A DNA stretch of 64,000 bases from CAJQQY01 sp045104975 (GCA_045104975.1 JBGCCY010000168.1:3141-67140); one strand, 5' to 3'; shown: positions 44,245-54,551, counted from the stretch's first letter. Numbers and translations: made by a program. The notes: generated by a model from the letters alone, not told the origin.

Positions 44245-46674
44245 TTATTCTTTTAAATTATTTACAGGATTAACTCTCGCCGCTTTTACCGCTTGAAAAC
44301 TCACCGTCAAAAATGCAATCGCAATCGCAATGAAACCAGCTGCTAAAAATATCCACCATTGAAATTCTATTCGATAGGCAAAATCAGTCAACCATTGATT
44401 CATTAAATACCAAGCAATTGGAATAGAAATAATTAAGGAGAGCAGGACTAATTTTAAAAAGTCCTTCGAAAGCAATCCAACCAAATTTGGAACAGATGCA
44501 CCCAAGACTTTTCGGATAGCAATTTCTTTAAATCGTCTTTCAGTCGTAAAAGCAGCTAATCCAAATAATCCCAAGCAAGCAATGAAAATACTCAAGCCTG
44601 AAAAAATGCTGAAGAGTTTACTGATTCGAGTTTCCGTTCGATAAAGTTGGTCAAAAGATTCATCCAAAAAACGATAACTAAAGGGTAATTCTGGTGCTAT
44701 TTTTTTCCATGTCTTTTCTACATCAGAAATCAATGTTGGGATTTTATCAGTATTTGTTTTCAAAGAAAGATTACCCGAATAAGGATTTAACCAAAGACTC
44801 AATGCCCCAATGTCTTGTCTTAAACTTTCAAAATGAAAATCTTTTACAACACCTATTATTGTTTGAGTTGGCATTGGGTCTCCGCTTTGTGGGTCAAAGC
44901 GAGCACTACCATATACTTTTTTACCAATAGGATCTTCAAAACCTAATATGCCCGCAGCGGTTTCATTAATAATGACTGCATTGGAATCGGTAAGCATCTC
45001 AGGAGAAAAGTTTCGGCCTGCAATTAGCTCCATTCCAAAAGTTGGAAGATAAGCCTCGTCCACATTCCACATTTGAATAGAAACACAATTCCCCCCTAGG
45101 ACTTCTTGACTTTTGCAAAGCGGAGAATTACTTCGATATGAAGGTACGGGTAGGTAACCCGATACAGATACTTGAGAAATTTTCGAATGATTGAGTAATT
45201 CTTTTTTTAGCGTAAATGCTCTGTCTTTAAGAGTCTCAGCATTTTCCAAAATCAAAACTTGTTCTCTGTCAAAACCTATTTTTTTATTTTGAATAAAATG
45301 AATTTGTTGATTGATGACCAGAGTTCCGACAATCAATAAAACAGCAATTAGAAATTGAAAAACGACTAAACCATTTCTCAAATTTAAGTTGCCACCTTTG
45401 TCCAAAATTTTTCCTTTTAATGTTTTGACAGGCTCAAAAGCGGAAAGGTAAAATGCAGGATAACTTCCTGCGAGCAAACCAATTAATAATATCCCTATAA
45501 TTGAAATCGCCCAAAAAACAATATTTGAAAAAGGCAATGAAAGTTGTTTGTCTGCCAAATTATTAAAATAAGGCAAAGCAAAATATGCCATCATAATTCC
45601 AATCACAAAAGCCATCCCAGCTATCAATACCGACTCAATTAAAAACTGATGAATTAAATTACTTCGCAAAGAACCTAGCACTTTTCGAACGCCAATTTCC
45701 TTCGCTCGAACCGAAGATCTCGCGGTGGAAAGATTCATAAAATTCACACAAGCAATCAATAAAATAAAAAGAGCAACAATCACAAAAGTCCAAACGTATT
45801 GGATATTTCCATTGGCAGATAATTCCATCGCCAAATCAGAATTCAGATGAATATCAGTTATTGGTTGGAAATGATATTTAATAAAAGAACCGTCTTTTTC
45901 AAAATCCTCATAAGTTGCTCCAAAAGTTTGGGTGATTTGCGGGGTGATATATTTGTCTTTGAAAAAGGGAAATATTTTCGCTTCAAATGCTGCGTCATCA
46001 GTTCCTTCTCGTAACACATAATAAGAATAAAAATTATTGCTTAACCAATCTAAACTTTGGCTTTCTTCATTGCCACTAAGTGAAACAAAAAAGTCATAAT
46101 TAAAATGTGAATTATCGGGCATATCTTTAAATACACCTGTTACCGTCAAGTCATCTTGGTTATCAAAATTCAATAATTCCCCTATTGGATTATCATTGGG
46201 GAAATATTTACGCGCTATCTTTTCATTGATGACAACAGAGTTGGGTGCAACTAATGCTTGCTTTGAATTTCCACTCACCAATTGTAAACTAAAGACATCA
46301 AATAGAGTAGAGTCACAATAAATAATGTTTGATTCATTAAAACTTTGATTCCCTCTTTTAACTAAAGAACCTCCATAGTTTCGAAACCGAACGACTGCTT
46401 CCACTTCTGGAAAATCACTTCGTAAAGAAGGTGCTACTGGAGAAGGAGAAACTGCATAATGTTTGTGCATTCCACCGAAGTTAATTTCGTTGGTTACCCG
46501 AAAAGTACGATCTGCTTTTTCATTCCATTTATCAAAACTCAATTCATCGGTCACCCAAAGTAGAATCAATAAACAGCAAGCAATTCCGATAGACAAACCC
46601 AATAAATTAATGAGGGAATGACTTCGATTTTTAGTCAGATTTCTCCACGATAATTTGATGTAATTTTTAAACAT
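44245..46674 (-). CDS. MacB/FtsX-type ABC permease, array member 8
   Basis: The 809-residue protein has coupling motifs AKEIGVRKVLGSLR and FKEIAIRKVLGASV plus LLSKDF. Post-TM1 SFDKWNEKADRTFRV; pre-TM6 FLDESFDQLYRTE; tail NPVNNLKE. The first periplasmic domain carries an insertion-like stretch (TPQITQTFGATYEDFEKDGS), giving extra length. Gap of 73 bp to member 9. Confidence 0.88.
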   Translation of the reverse strand: MFKNYIKLSWRNLTKNRSHSLINLLGLSIGIACCLLILLWVTDELSFDKWNEKADRTFRVTNEINFGGMHKHYAVSPSPVAPSLRSDFPEVEAVVRFRNYGGSLVKRGNQSFNESNIIYCDSTLFDVFSLQLVSGNSKQALVAPNSVVINEKIARKYFPNDNPIGELLNFDNQDDLTVTGVFKDMPDNSHFNYDFFVSLSGNEESQSLDWLSNNFYSYYVLREGTDDAAFEAKIFPFFKDKYITPQITQTFGATYEDFEKDGSFIKYHFQPITDIHLNSDLAMELSANGNIQYVWTFVIVALFILLIACVNFMNLSTARSSVRAKEIGVRKVLGSLRSNLIHQFLIESVLIAGMAFVIGIMMAYFALPYFNNLADKQLSLPFSNIVFWAISIIGILLIGLLAGSYPAFYLSAFEPVKTLKGKILDKGGNLNLRNGLVVFQFLIAVLLIVGTLVINQQIHFIQNKKIGFDREQVLILENAETLKDRAFTLKKELLNHSKISQVSVSGYLPVPSYRSNSPLCKSQEVLGGNCVSIQMWNVDEAYLPTFGMELIAGRNFSPEMLTDSNAVIINETAAGILGFEDPIGKKVYGSARFDPQSGDPMPTQTIIGVVKDFHFESLRQDIGALSLWLNPYSGNLSLKTNTDKIPTLISDVEKTWKKIAPELPFSYRFLDESFDQLYRTETRISKLFSIFSGLSIFIACLGLFGLAAFTTERRFKEIAIRKVLGASVPNLVGLLSKDFLKLVLLSLIISIPIAWYLMNQWLTDFAYRIEFQWWIFLAAGFIAIAIAFLTVSFQAVKAARVNPVNNLKE

Positions 46675-46747
46675 TTATTTTTGATTATGATTACTGTTGC
46701 TATTTACAGAAGATGGTTTTGAAGTCACCTTGTGTACAGGTTTTTTT

Positions 46748-49120
46748 TTATTCTTTTAAATTATTCACAGGATTCACATTTGCTGCTTTAGCAGTTTGAA
46801 AACCAACGGTCAGCCAAGCAACAAATAACAATATACTTCCGGCTATCGCAAAAGACCAAATTGACAACTCAATTCTAAAGGCAAAACTGTCTAGCCATTG
46901 TCGAGCAACGAAATAACTGATCGGCAAACCAATTGCCAATGCCACTAAAACCATTTTGATAAAATCGGAAGACAATAAACTAATGATGGAAAATACACTT
47001 GCACCGAGTACTTTTCGAATTGAAATTTCTTTCATTCGTCGTTGTGCGGTAAATGCAGCTAGACCAAATAATCCAAGACATGAAATTAAAATGGCCATCA
47101 AGGCAAAATATTTCGAAAGGGTTGCAACTCGATGCTCTGCGGCATAAAGCGCTTGATAATTTTCGTCCAAAAATTTATATTCGAAAGGTAATTCTGTATT
47201 GAATTTTTTATAGACCGTTTCTAATTGAGCTAAAGTTTCTTGTTCTTTTCCTGCTTGAATCTTCACTAAAATATTATCTCCATAATTTCCTAAACGAAGC
47301 ACACATGGTTTGATTTTTTCATAAAGAGATTCAAAATGAAAATCTTTAACCACTCCAATTATTTCTCGATCACGCCGATTGCGTTGCACTTTTTTACCAA
47401 TTGGGTTTTCCATTCCCATTGCTTTGATGGCTGCTTCGTTGAAAATGTATTTCCCTACATCATTTCCAAATTCTGTTGAAAATCCTCTTCCTTCTTTGAT
47501 TTCCAATCCAAGTGTTTCGACAATATCAACTCCTGCAATCATCACACTAAATCGAATTGGGTTGTCTAAATTTTCTCCTTCAAAATGAATCCCTGAAGTG
47601 TAACCATAATCATCCATCATGTCTCCATCAATCGTAGAAGCATTCACCACACTAGAAATATTTTTCACCTCTGATAAAAAAGTAGTCATCTGTGTTTGCG
47701 CTTTGAGGGAACCTTCTTTTTGAATAACGACGATGTTATCTTTTTCGTAGCCAAGGTTTTTAGATTGGATAAATTGAATTTGTTGAAAGACAACCATGAC
47801 TGCTACAATCAAAATTAAGGACATCGTAAACTGGAAAACGACTAATCCTTTTCGAGCCCAAATTTCGCCAAATGATTGATTGAGTTTTCCTTTTAAAATA
47901 TTAACAGGTTTGAATCCTGAAAGATAAAGTGCTGGATAACTTCCTGCAATAATTCCTGTCCCAAGAGTTATCGCTAGGATTGATAACAATACATTTACAT
48001 TCAAAATTAAACTTAATTCTTTGCCAGTAATTTCATTGAATTGAGGTAAAATAAAATTAACGAAAAGTAACGCTGTCAAAACTGAAATAGATGTAATCAA
48101 AATTGATTCGCTCAAATATTGAGCAATGAGTGTTTTGCGATCTGCACCAATCGTTTTTTTCACCCCCACTTCTTTCATCCTTCGAGTTGCTTTTGCAGTC
48201 GATAGATTCATAAAGTTGATGCAGGCAATTAGCAAAATAAAAAATGCAATCAAAGAAAATAACCTCACATAAAGAATCCGGCCACCAACTAAAACACCAT
48301 TCTCATATTTCCCAAAAAGATACCTGTCTGCATATTTCTGAGTGAACAAAGTTCCTTCAGGATTATCTGTTTTTTGAGCAAGAAAATTTTGAATTTTCTG
48401 ATCAAAATTCAAGATATTGGTTCCTTCCTTTAAAACCACAAACGTGTAGGGTTCGCTATTTCCCCAATCCATAATTTCAGGTTTCATATCAAAATACCGA
48501 GGGTAGAAAAATAAAAGATCAAATTGCATCGTCGATTCCTTCGGGCAATTTTTCGCAATACCTGTGATCAAATATTCACCATCTAAGGTCTCTTCATTTC
48601 TCTGCCAATCGATGGTTTTACCAATTAAATTTTCAGTTGTATTAAATAATTTCAAGGCAAGGCTTTCAGAAAGTACAACAGAATTTTTATCTTTTAGAAC
48701 GTCATCTTTATTTCCATGCAACAATGGAAAAGTAAACACATCGAAGAACCCCTCACTTACAAATTGGTCGTTGGCTTTAAAACTATTTTCACCCGTTGAG
48801 ATAATTCCAGTTCCACCCAATGGAATAACAGAAGCTGATAGTTCGACTTCAGGCAATTCATCTTTTAATGCTTTTGCCAAAAGTCCTTGCGTCCATTCCC
48901 AAGTCAAAATATCATTATCGTTGATTTTAATATTTTGTAAAACCTGATGAAGGTCACCACTATTTTTATGAAATTGATCTACTCCTTTTTCACTCATCAC
49001 CCACAAATAAATCAACATCGTACAAGCCAATCCTGTAGATAAACCAATTAGATTAATCAAAAAAGTTCCTTTGTCTTTTTTGATATTTCGGAAGGCAATT
49101 TTTAGGTTGTGTTTAAGCAT
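46748..49120 (-). CDS. MacB/FtsX-type ABC permease, array member 9
   Basis: The 790-residue member of the double-lysine clade has coupling motifs MKEVGVKKTIGADR and MKEISIRKVLGASV plus LLSSDF. Post-TM1 GVDQFHKNSGDLHQV; pre-TM6 FLDENYQALYAAE; tail NPVNNLKE. It is closest in layout to members 4, 10 and 11. Upstream lie a pair of GATTATGGATT repeats, a permease remnant and the 101-residue gene. Confidence 0.88.
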   Translation of the reverse strand: MLKHNLKIAFRNIKKDKGTFLINLIGLSTGLACTMLIYLWVMSEKGVDQFHKNSGDLHQVLQNIKINDNDILTWEWTQGLLAKALKDELPEVELSASVIPLGGTGIISTGENSFKANDQFVSEGFFDVFTFPLLHGNKDDVLKDKNSVVLSESLALKLFNTTENLIGKTIDWQRNEETLDGEYLITGIAKNCPKESTMQFDLLFFYPRYFDMKPEIMDWGNSEPYTFVVLKEGTNILNFDQKIQNFLAQKTDNPEGTLFTQKYADRYLFGKYENGVLVGGRILYVRLFSLIAFFILLIACINFMNLSTAKATRRMKEVGVKKTIGADRKTLIAQYLSESILITSISVLTALLFVNFILPQFNEITGKELSLILNVNVLLSILAITLGTGIIAGSYPALYLSGFKPVNILKGKLNQSFGEIWARKGLVVFQFTMSLILIVAVMVVFQQIQFIQSKNLGYEKDNIVVIQKEGSLKAQTQMTTFLSEVKNISSVVNASTIDGDMMDDYGYTSGIHFEGENLDNPIRFSVMIAGVDIVETLGLEIKEGRGFSTEFGNDVGKYIFNEAAIKAMGMENPIGKKVQRNRRDREIIGVVKDFHFESLYEKIKPCVLRLGNYGDNILVKIQAGKEQETLAQLETVYKKFNTELPFEYKFLDENYQALYAAEHRVATLSKYFALMAILISCLGLFGLAAFTAQRRMKEISIRKVLGASVFSIISLLSSDFIKMVLVALAIGLPISYFVARQWLDSFAFRIELSIWSFAIAGSILLFVAWLTVGFQTAKAANVNPVNNLKE

Positions 49121-49128
49121 AATGTCTT

Positions 49129-49153
49129 GATTATGGATTTAAGATTATGGATT
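49129..49153. repeat. Tandem GATTATGGATT repeat
   Basis: GATTATGGATT occurs at 49129-49139 and 49143-49153, directly before the permease remnant. Same motif as the palindromes elsewhere in the array gaps. Confidence 0.65.
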
Positions 49154-49183
49154 ATTCACAGGATTAATTCTCGTCACTTTCAT
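49151..49183 (-). pseudogene. Remnant of a permease 3' end
   Basis: Read on the minus strand this 33-bp stretch encodes MKVTRINPVNN, matching the C-terminal tail MKAARVNPVNN of members 10 and 11 in 8 of 11 residues. The following LKE-stop is replaced by ATTATGGATT repeats, and the upstream permease body is replaced by the 101-residue gene. I read it as the scar of a lost array member. Confidence 0.5.
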
Positions 49184-49193
49184 TTTTTTTAAA

Positions 49194-49499
49194 TTATCTT
49201 CCTATTACAGCCTCCAACATCAATTGCCTTTGTCGCTCCCAATCTGATGTTTTAACAAAGGTCAAGGGTACATATTTATCATTTGGAATACCAATGTTAT
49301 AAACCATCCATTCTTTTTTGTAATCGTCGACTAAATTGCGAATGCATTCAATTCGATTCTCTTCGGAAGATTTACAATCATCCCATTCGTAGATTTCTAC
49401 TCGAAATTGAATTTTCTGTTTTTGACCATTTACTGTCATTTCAATATCGATATCTTGGCGGCCAGATAAATGGGGAATTGGTATTGATAATTGGATCAT
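49194..49499 (-). CDS. Small protein of unknown function inside the array
   Basis: The 101-residue soluble protein has no signal peptide or TM segment. It is beta-rich at the N-terminus (IQLSIPIPHLSGRQDIDIEMTV) and charged in the middle (EWDDCKSSEENRIECIRNLVDDYKKEW). It sits 12 bp after member 10 in transcription order and between that gene and a permease remnant, so it is co-transcribed with permeases. I do not recognise the family; an accessory or regulatory role is only a guess. Confidence 0.6.
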   Translation of the reverse strand: MIQLSIPIPHLSGRQDIDIEMTVNGQKQKIQFRVEIYEWDDCKSSEENRIECIRNLVDDYKKEWMVYNIGIPNDKYVPLTFVKTSDWERQRQLMLEAVIGR

Positions 49500-49511
49500 A
49501 ATTTAATTTTT

Positions 49512-51878
49512 TTATTCTTTTAAATTATTTACAGGGTCAACTCTCGCAGCTTTCATCGTTTGCAAACTAACTGTCAGCCATGCAATTGCAAGCGTCAGTA
49601 AACCTGCTAAAACGAAAAACCAAATCGACAATTCAATGCTAAACGCAAAATCATTCAACCAACTCTTGGCAACAAAATAACTAATAGGGATTCCAATAAA
49701 AATAGCCATTACAACCATTTTGGTAAAATCCAAGGTGAGCAAACGAATAATAGAAAATGGATTAGCACCTAACACTTTTCGAATCGAAATTTCTTTGATT
49801 CGTCGCTGAGCGGTAAATGCTGCCAAACCAAAAAGTCCAAGGCATGAAATCATAATGGCAAAACCTGCGAAGTATTTTGACAAAGTGGAAACTCGTTTTT
49901 CTGCCTGATATAGTTCTTGGTAATCGGTATCTAAAAACTGATATTCGAAAGGAAGATTTGGGTGGTTTTTTTTATACAAATTTTCTAATTGAGTCAAGGC
50001 CAATTGCTCTTCTCCAGATTTTATTTTCACCATAATCTTATCCGCATCATTTTTATGAATTAAGCGAAAAAAGAACGGTTGAATACTTTCATACAAAGAT
50101 TCGAAGTGAAAATCTTTAGCCACTCCTACGATTTCAAAATCATCTCCCCAAAGGTTAAATGTTTTTCCAACAGGATTTTCTAATCCCATTAATTTGATTC
50201 CAGCTTCGTTGAAAATAATTTTCTTATTCTCATTATTAAATTTTTTATCAAAACTTCTTCCTGCAATCATTTCAACATCCATCATCTCCATCATATCAAA
50301 ATTGATTCGAACATAATGAAACACAGGATCAGAATTAGGGTCTTTGCCTTCCCAATTAAATGAACCATTCGTATCGTTCACATCATTGACAAAACCGCCC
50401 TCCATACTCGAAGCATTAATGATACTCGGAATCTTTTTTACTTCAGAAATAAAAACATCTTGGCTGACTGATTCATTATTCTTGAATTGAAATTGAACTA
50501 CGTTATCTTTATTGAATCCTAATTTTTTATTTTGAATAAATTCAATTTGTTTATAAACAACGACTACCGAAACAATCAAAATAAGAGACACCGCAAATTG
50601 AAAAACAACCAATCCTTTTCTTGCCCAAAGTTCACCCCAAGAGTTTTTTATGTTGCCTTTAAAAATTGTTGCAGGTTTAAATCCTGATAAATAAAAGGCA
50701 GGATAACTTCCTGAAATAAATCCAGTCACTAAGGTAATTCCAAGAATAGATGCTAATGCTGAAGCTGTAATATCGATCGATAACTCCTTGCCCGTAATTA
50801 AATTAAAGCTAGGAAGGAAAGTATAAATTAATCCAAATGCTATGAACAATGAGAAAAAACTCAAAATCATTGACTCACTTAAATATTGAAATATCAAAGT
50901 TTGGCGATCAGCTCCAATGGTTTTTTTAACTCCAACTTCTTTGAATTTTTTAGTGGCATTCGCCGTAGAAAGATTCATGAAATTAATGCAAGCGATCAGT
51001 AGAATAAAAAAAGCAATCAAAGAAAATAGTCGAACATAAGTAATTCTTCCTCCTGTGATTTTGCCCTCTTTATATTCACCTTGAAGATACCCATCAGTAA
51101 ATTGTTGTGCCCATAAAATATCGTCAGCACTCTCATTTTTGGTCTTAAAAAAATGGGCGACCTTATTGTTGAAATCATTTAATTCAACATCTTTGTGAAG
51201 AAGAACATAAGTCTCTGCGAGATAATTATTCCAAATGATATCCTTATTCAGTCTCTCTACATAAAGATCCATCGAAAGCAAGTAATCAAATTGAAGGGTA
51301 GAATTTTTAGGTATATCTTTAAAGATTCCAGAAATAGAAACTTCCATTTTTCTACTACCTGACTCATACGTTATTATTTTCCCTATTACATTTTCTGTCG
51401 TTGAAAAAAACTTCTTCGCCAAGCTTTCCGAAATAATGACTCCATTTCTATTGGGGAAAATTTGATCCTTATTTCCCTCAAGCATTTCAAATGAAAAAAG
51501 TTGGAAAAAATTATCTGTTACAAAACGCCCCGTTGCACTTAAGTAAATATCATTGGAGGATAATCCATTTGAAATAAAAGATTTAGTTGAACTCGCTCCG
51601 TGTTTTACATCAGGCAACTCATCTTCCAATGCTTTTCCTAAAAGTGGAGGTAATACTTTCTCTGTAGAAATCCGTCCATTCTCATCATAGTTGGCAAAAA
51701 CTCTAAAAAGCTGTTCATCATTTTTATGAAATTTGTCAACACTCTTTTCGTCATTGACCCACATAAGAATCATGATCGCACAAGCTAACCCTGTGGACAA
51801 GCCAATCAAATTAATCAAAAAAGTACTCTTGTCTTTTTTGAAATTCCGAAACGCAATTTTTAGGTTATGTTGAAACAT
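49512..51878 (-). CDS. MacB/FtsX-type ABC permease, array member 10
   Basis: The 788-residue protein is a close paralogue of member 11: same length, same motifs through KDKSTFLINLIGLSTGLACA, GGRITYVRLFS, FKEVGVKKTIGADR and IKEISIRKVLGAN plus LLTLDF. Differences concentrate in the periplasmic domains. Pre-TM6 FLDTDYQELYQAE; tail DPVNNLKE. It is the first gene after the sigma-54-like promoter at 51937-51952, so it heads a sub-operon with the 101-residue gene. Confidence 0.9.
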   Translation of the reverse strand: MFQHNLKIAFRNFKKDKSTFLINLIGLSTGLACAIMILMWVNDEKSVDKFHKNDEQLFRVFANYDENGRISTEKVLPPLLGKALEDELPDVKHGASSTKSFISNGLSSNDIYLSATGRFVTDNFFQLFSFEMLEGNKDQIFPNRNGVIISESLAKKFFSTTENVIGKIITYESGSRKMEVSISGIFKDIPKNSTLQFDYLLSMDLYVERLNKDIIWNNYLAETYVLLHKDVELNDFNNKVAHFFKTKNESADDILWAQQFTDGYLQGEYKEGKITGGRITYVRLFSLIAFFILLIACINFMNLSTANATKKFKEVGVKKTIGADRQTLIFQYLSESMILSFFSLFIAFGLIYTFLPSFNLITGKELSIDITASALASILGITLVTGFISGSYPAFYLSGFKPATIFKGNIKNSWGELWARKGLVVFQFAVSLILIVSVVVVYKQIEFIQNKKLGFNKDNVVQFQFKNNESVSQDVFISEVKKIPSIINASSMEGGFVNDVNDTNGSFNWEGKDPNSDPVFHYVRINFDMMEMMDVEMIAGRSFDKKFNNENKKIIFNEAGIKLMGLENPVGKTFNLWGDDFEIVGVAKDFHFESLYESIQPFFFRLIHKNDADKIMVKIKSGEEQLALTQLENLYKKNHPNLPFEYQFLDTDYQELYQAEKRVSTLSKYFAGFAIMISCLGLFGLAAFTAQRRIKEISIRKVLGANPFSIIRLLTLDFTKMVVMAIFIGIPISYFVAKSWLNDFAFSIELSIWFFVLAGLLTLAIAWLTVSLQTMKAARVDPVNNLKE

Positions 51879-51936
51879 GAGTTTAATCTTTTAATGGAAC
51901 TGTTTGTCTTCAGAATAGAATCACCCTAATAAAGAA

Positions 51937-51952
51937 CCAATGGGTGTGCCAA
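51937..51952 (-). promoter_or_regulatory. Sigma-54-like promoter upstream of array member 10
   Basis: On the minus strand this reads TTGGCACACCCATTGG. GG at -24 and GG at -12 are separated by exactly 10 bases as in sigma-54 promoters; the usual -12 GC is GG. The -24 half TTGGCAC is consensus. It lies 59 bp before the start codon, and the other array promoter (56288-56303) has the same variant. Confidence 0.55.
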
Positions 51953-52011
51953 CATCTTAAGTTCCTAATAATCAATGTTTTACACAACTAAAAAAAGCAT
52001 GATTATGCTTT

Positions 52012-52050
52012 TACTGTCCATATATGGACAGTAGTTGTTCAGATATGGAC
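52012..52050. promoter_or_regulatory. Inverted-repeat activator site upstream of member 10 promoter
   Basis: GTCCATATATGGAC and GTTCAGATATGGAC bound a 35-bp element (52016-52050). The left half lies in a perfect 22-bp palindrome at 52012-52033. The element starts 64 bp from the -24 box, the same distance as in the second copy, and would suit a dimeric enhancer-binding activator. Confidence 0.6.
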
Positions 52051-52184
52051 GTAGGGAAAATGAAGTATTTTAGCAGCGTTGATTTAAGGGTTAGAACAGT
52101 TGGTGTGAATGAATGAAAATCCTAGTTACTTAATCTATGATTGCTCTCAATCGTGTAGCCCATATCTAAAATTTTTAAGCATTC

Positions 52185-54551
52185 TCATTCTTTTAAATTA
52201 TTCACAGGATTAACTCTTGCCGCTTTCATCGTTTGTAAACTTACTGTCAACCAAGCAATCGCAAGGGTCAACAAACCTGCCATGACGAAAAACCAAACAG
52301 ATAAATCTATGCTAAAGGCAAAATCATCTAACCATTTTTTGGCAATAAAATAACTGATCGGAATTCCAATGAAAATCGCAATCAAAACCATTTTGGTAAA
52401 ATCTAAAGTGAGCAAACGAATGATCGAAAATGAGTTAGCTCCTAAAACTTTTCGAATAGAAATCTCTTTGATTCTTCGCTGTGCCGTGAATGCTGCCAGA
52501 CCAAAAAGTCCTAAGCATGAAATGATAATGGCAAAGCCCGCAAAATATTTGGATAAGGTAGAAACTCGTTTTTCTGATTCATATAATTCTTGATAATCCA
52601 TATCTAAAAAATGATATTCGAAAGGAATATTTGGTGCAGCTTTTTTATGAAAATTTTCAAGTTCTGCTAAGGTATTTTGTTCCTCCCCAGCTCGAATTTT
52701 CACCATAATTTTTTCGCCGTCATTAGGCTCAAGCAATCGAAAAAAGAAAGGCGCAATATCTTTGTAAAGTGATTCATAATGGAAATCTTTGACCACTCCA
52801 ATGATTTCAAAATCACTTCCCCAAAGATTAAAACGCTTGCCTATCGGGTCTTCCAAGCCCATCGTTTTAATGCCTGTTTCATTAAAAATAACTTTCGTGT
52901 ATTCATTGTTATAATCTTTGGAAAAAGTTCGTCCAGCTACCGTTTCCACACCTAGCATTTCCAATAAGTCATAATTGATATTGAAATGATTAAAAGTATA
53001 TACTCGTTCGGGGTCTATTCCTTCCCAGTCAAAATCACCGTCGGTAGAGGCAGTTTGATCAACAAAACTTCCCCACATACTGGAGGCATCGACGACACCA
53101 GGAATATTTTTTATTTCGGATATAAATGCATCTTGGCTAACTGTTTCCGTTTTACTAAATTTAAAATGAACAACATTTTCTTTATTGAAACCTAGTTTTT
53201 TGTTTTGGATAAATTCAATTTGTTTGTACACTACCAAAACAGAAACAATCAAAATAATTGAAATCGAAAATTGAAAAACAACCAATCCTTTTCGAGCCCA
53301 AAGTTCGCCCAACGAGTTTTTTATATTTCCTTTGAAAACTTTTGCCGGGCTAAATCCTGACAAATAAAATGCGGGATAACTTCCAGAAATAATTCCAGTT
53401 AAAAAGGTGATTCCAAAAATGGTAGAAATAATAGTTGGGTCTAAACTTAAAGAAAGTTGCTTCCCTGTTATTTCATTAAAATTTGGTAGCACTAATAAAA
53501 TGATCAAAACTGAAAAGGATAATGATAAAAAACTCAGAATCAACGACTCCCCCAAATATTGAAATATCAAAGTTTGACGATTAGCACCAATCGTTTTTTT
53601 GACTCCAATTTCTTTAAATTTTCGCGTAGCTTTTGCAGTCGATAAATTCATGAAATTGATACAAGCAATCAATAAAATAAAAAACGCAATGATGGAAAAT
53701 AATCGAACATAAGTGATTCTCCCTCCTGATTGAACTCCATTTTCAAAAGTTCCATTTAGATAATTTTTAGAATATTTTTGGGAGGTTAAATCCACATTTG
53801 AAGTAGGTCTTTTTCCTTTGAGAAATCCTTTCAGCTTATCGTTAACTTTTTTAATATCCGCTCCTTCCTTAAGTAAGACATAGGTCTCACCATTAAAATT
53901 AAACCAATGCGTTCGGTCTCCTTGATTTTCTAAATACAAATCGTAGGACAACAAATAATCAAATTGCATGGAAGAATTATTCGGAATGTTTTTAAAAACG
54001 CCTGCAATAATTGCCTCAACATTTCCAGTATGCGCTTCGTAAGTCACCGTTTTTCCAATCGCAGTTTTTGAATCTTTATAAAACTTATTAGCTAATTCTT
54101 CAGATATAACGATTCCATTTTTGTTAGGAAAAAGTTTCTCTTGGTTGCCTTCCAACATTTCGTAAGAAAATAACTGGAAAAAATTATCCGTTACAAATCT
54201 TCCTTTCGCACTCAAATAAACATTGTTAGAGGTCAACCCATAAGCATCAAATGCTCTTGAGGAACTTGCAGCGTCTTTAACTTCAGGCATCTCTTCTTTG
54301 GCAGCATCACCAAAAAGTGCAGGGGTTGATTTCCAAGTGACTATTTTTTCATTCCCAAAATGATGGGATAAAACCTGATAAAGGTGCGCATCATTTTTAT
54401 GAAATTTATCCACATTGATTTCGTCATTTACCCACATGAAAATCATAATCGCACAAGCCAACCCTGTGGACAAACCAATCAAGTTAATCAAAAAAGTACT
54501 CTTGTCTTTTTTGAAATTTCGGAATGCAAGTTTAATGTTATGATTGAACAT
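52185..54551 (-). CDS. MacB/FtsX-type ABC permease, array member 11
   Basis: The 788-residue near twin of member 10 has coupling motifs FKEIGVKKTIGANR and IKEISIRKVLGANS plus LLTLDF, post-TM1 NVDKFHKNDAHLYQV, pre-TM6 FLDMDYQELYESE and tail NPVNNLKE. It follows the Ntn-hydrolase gene after an 84-bp gap with degenerate GATTATGGATT copies (54553-54563 and after). A 306-bp gap with the member 10 promoter separates it from member 10, suggesting separate transcripts. Confidence 0.9.
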   Translation of the reverse strand: MFNHNIKLAFRNFKKDKSTFLINLIGLSTGLACAIMIFMWVNDEINVDKFHKNDAHLYQVLSHHFGNEKIVTWKSTPALFGDAAKEEMPEVKDAASSSRAFDAYGLTSNNVYLSAKGRFVTDNFFQLFSYEMLEGNQEKLFPNKNGIVISEELANKFYKDSKTAIGKTVTYEAHTGNVEAIIAGVFKNIPNNSSMQFDYLLSYDLYLENQGDRTHWFNFNGETYVLLKEGADIKKVNDKLKGFLKGKRPTSNVDLTSQKYSKNYLNGTFENGVQSGGRITYVRLFSIIAFFILLIACINFMNLSTAKATRKFKEIGVKKTIGANRQTLIFQYLGESLILSFLSLSFSVLIILLVLPNFNEITGKQLSLSLDPTIISTIFGITFLTGIISGSYPAFYLSGFSPAKVFKGNIKNSLGELWARKGLVVFQFSISIILIVSVLVVYKQIEFIQNKKLGFNKENVVHFKFSKTETVSQDAFISEIKNIPGVVDASSMWGSFVDQTASTDGDFDWEGIDPERVYTFNHFNINYDLLEMLGVETVAGRTFSKDYNNEYTKVIFNETGIKTMGLEDPIGKRFNLWGSDFEIIGVVKDFHYESLYKDIAPFFFRLLEPNDGEKIMVKIRAGEEQNTLAELENFHKKAAPNIPFEYHFLDMDYQELYESEKRVSTLSKYFAGFAIIISCLGLFGLAAFTAQRRIKEISIRKVLGANSFSIIRLLTLDFTKMVLIAIFIGIPISYFIAKKWLDDFAFSIDLSVWFFVMAGLLTLAIAWLTVSLQTMKAARVNPVNNLKE

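Noticed and set aside
48564..48947. 127-codon plus-strand frame inside permease member 9
   Set aside because: Shadow of the real gene; similar shadows occur at the same relative place in other members, following the conserved coding sequence.
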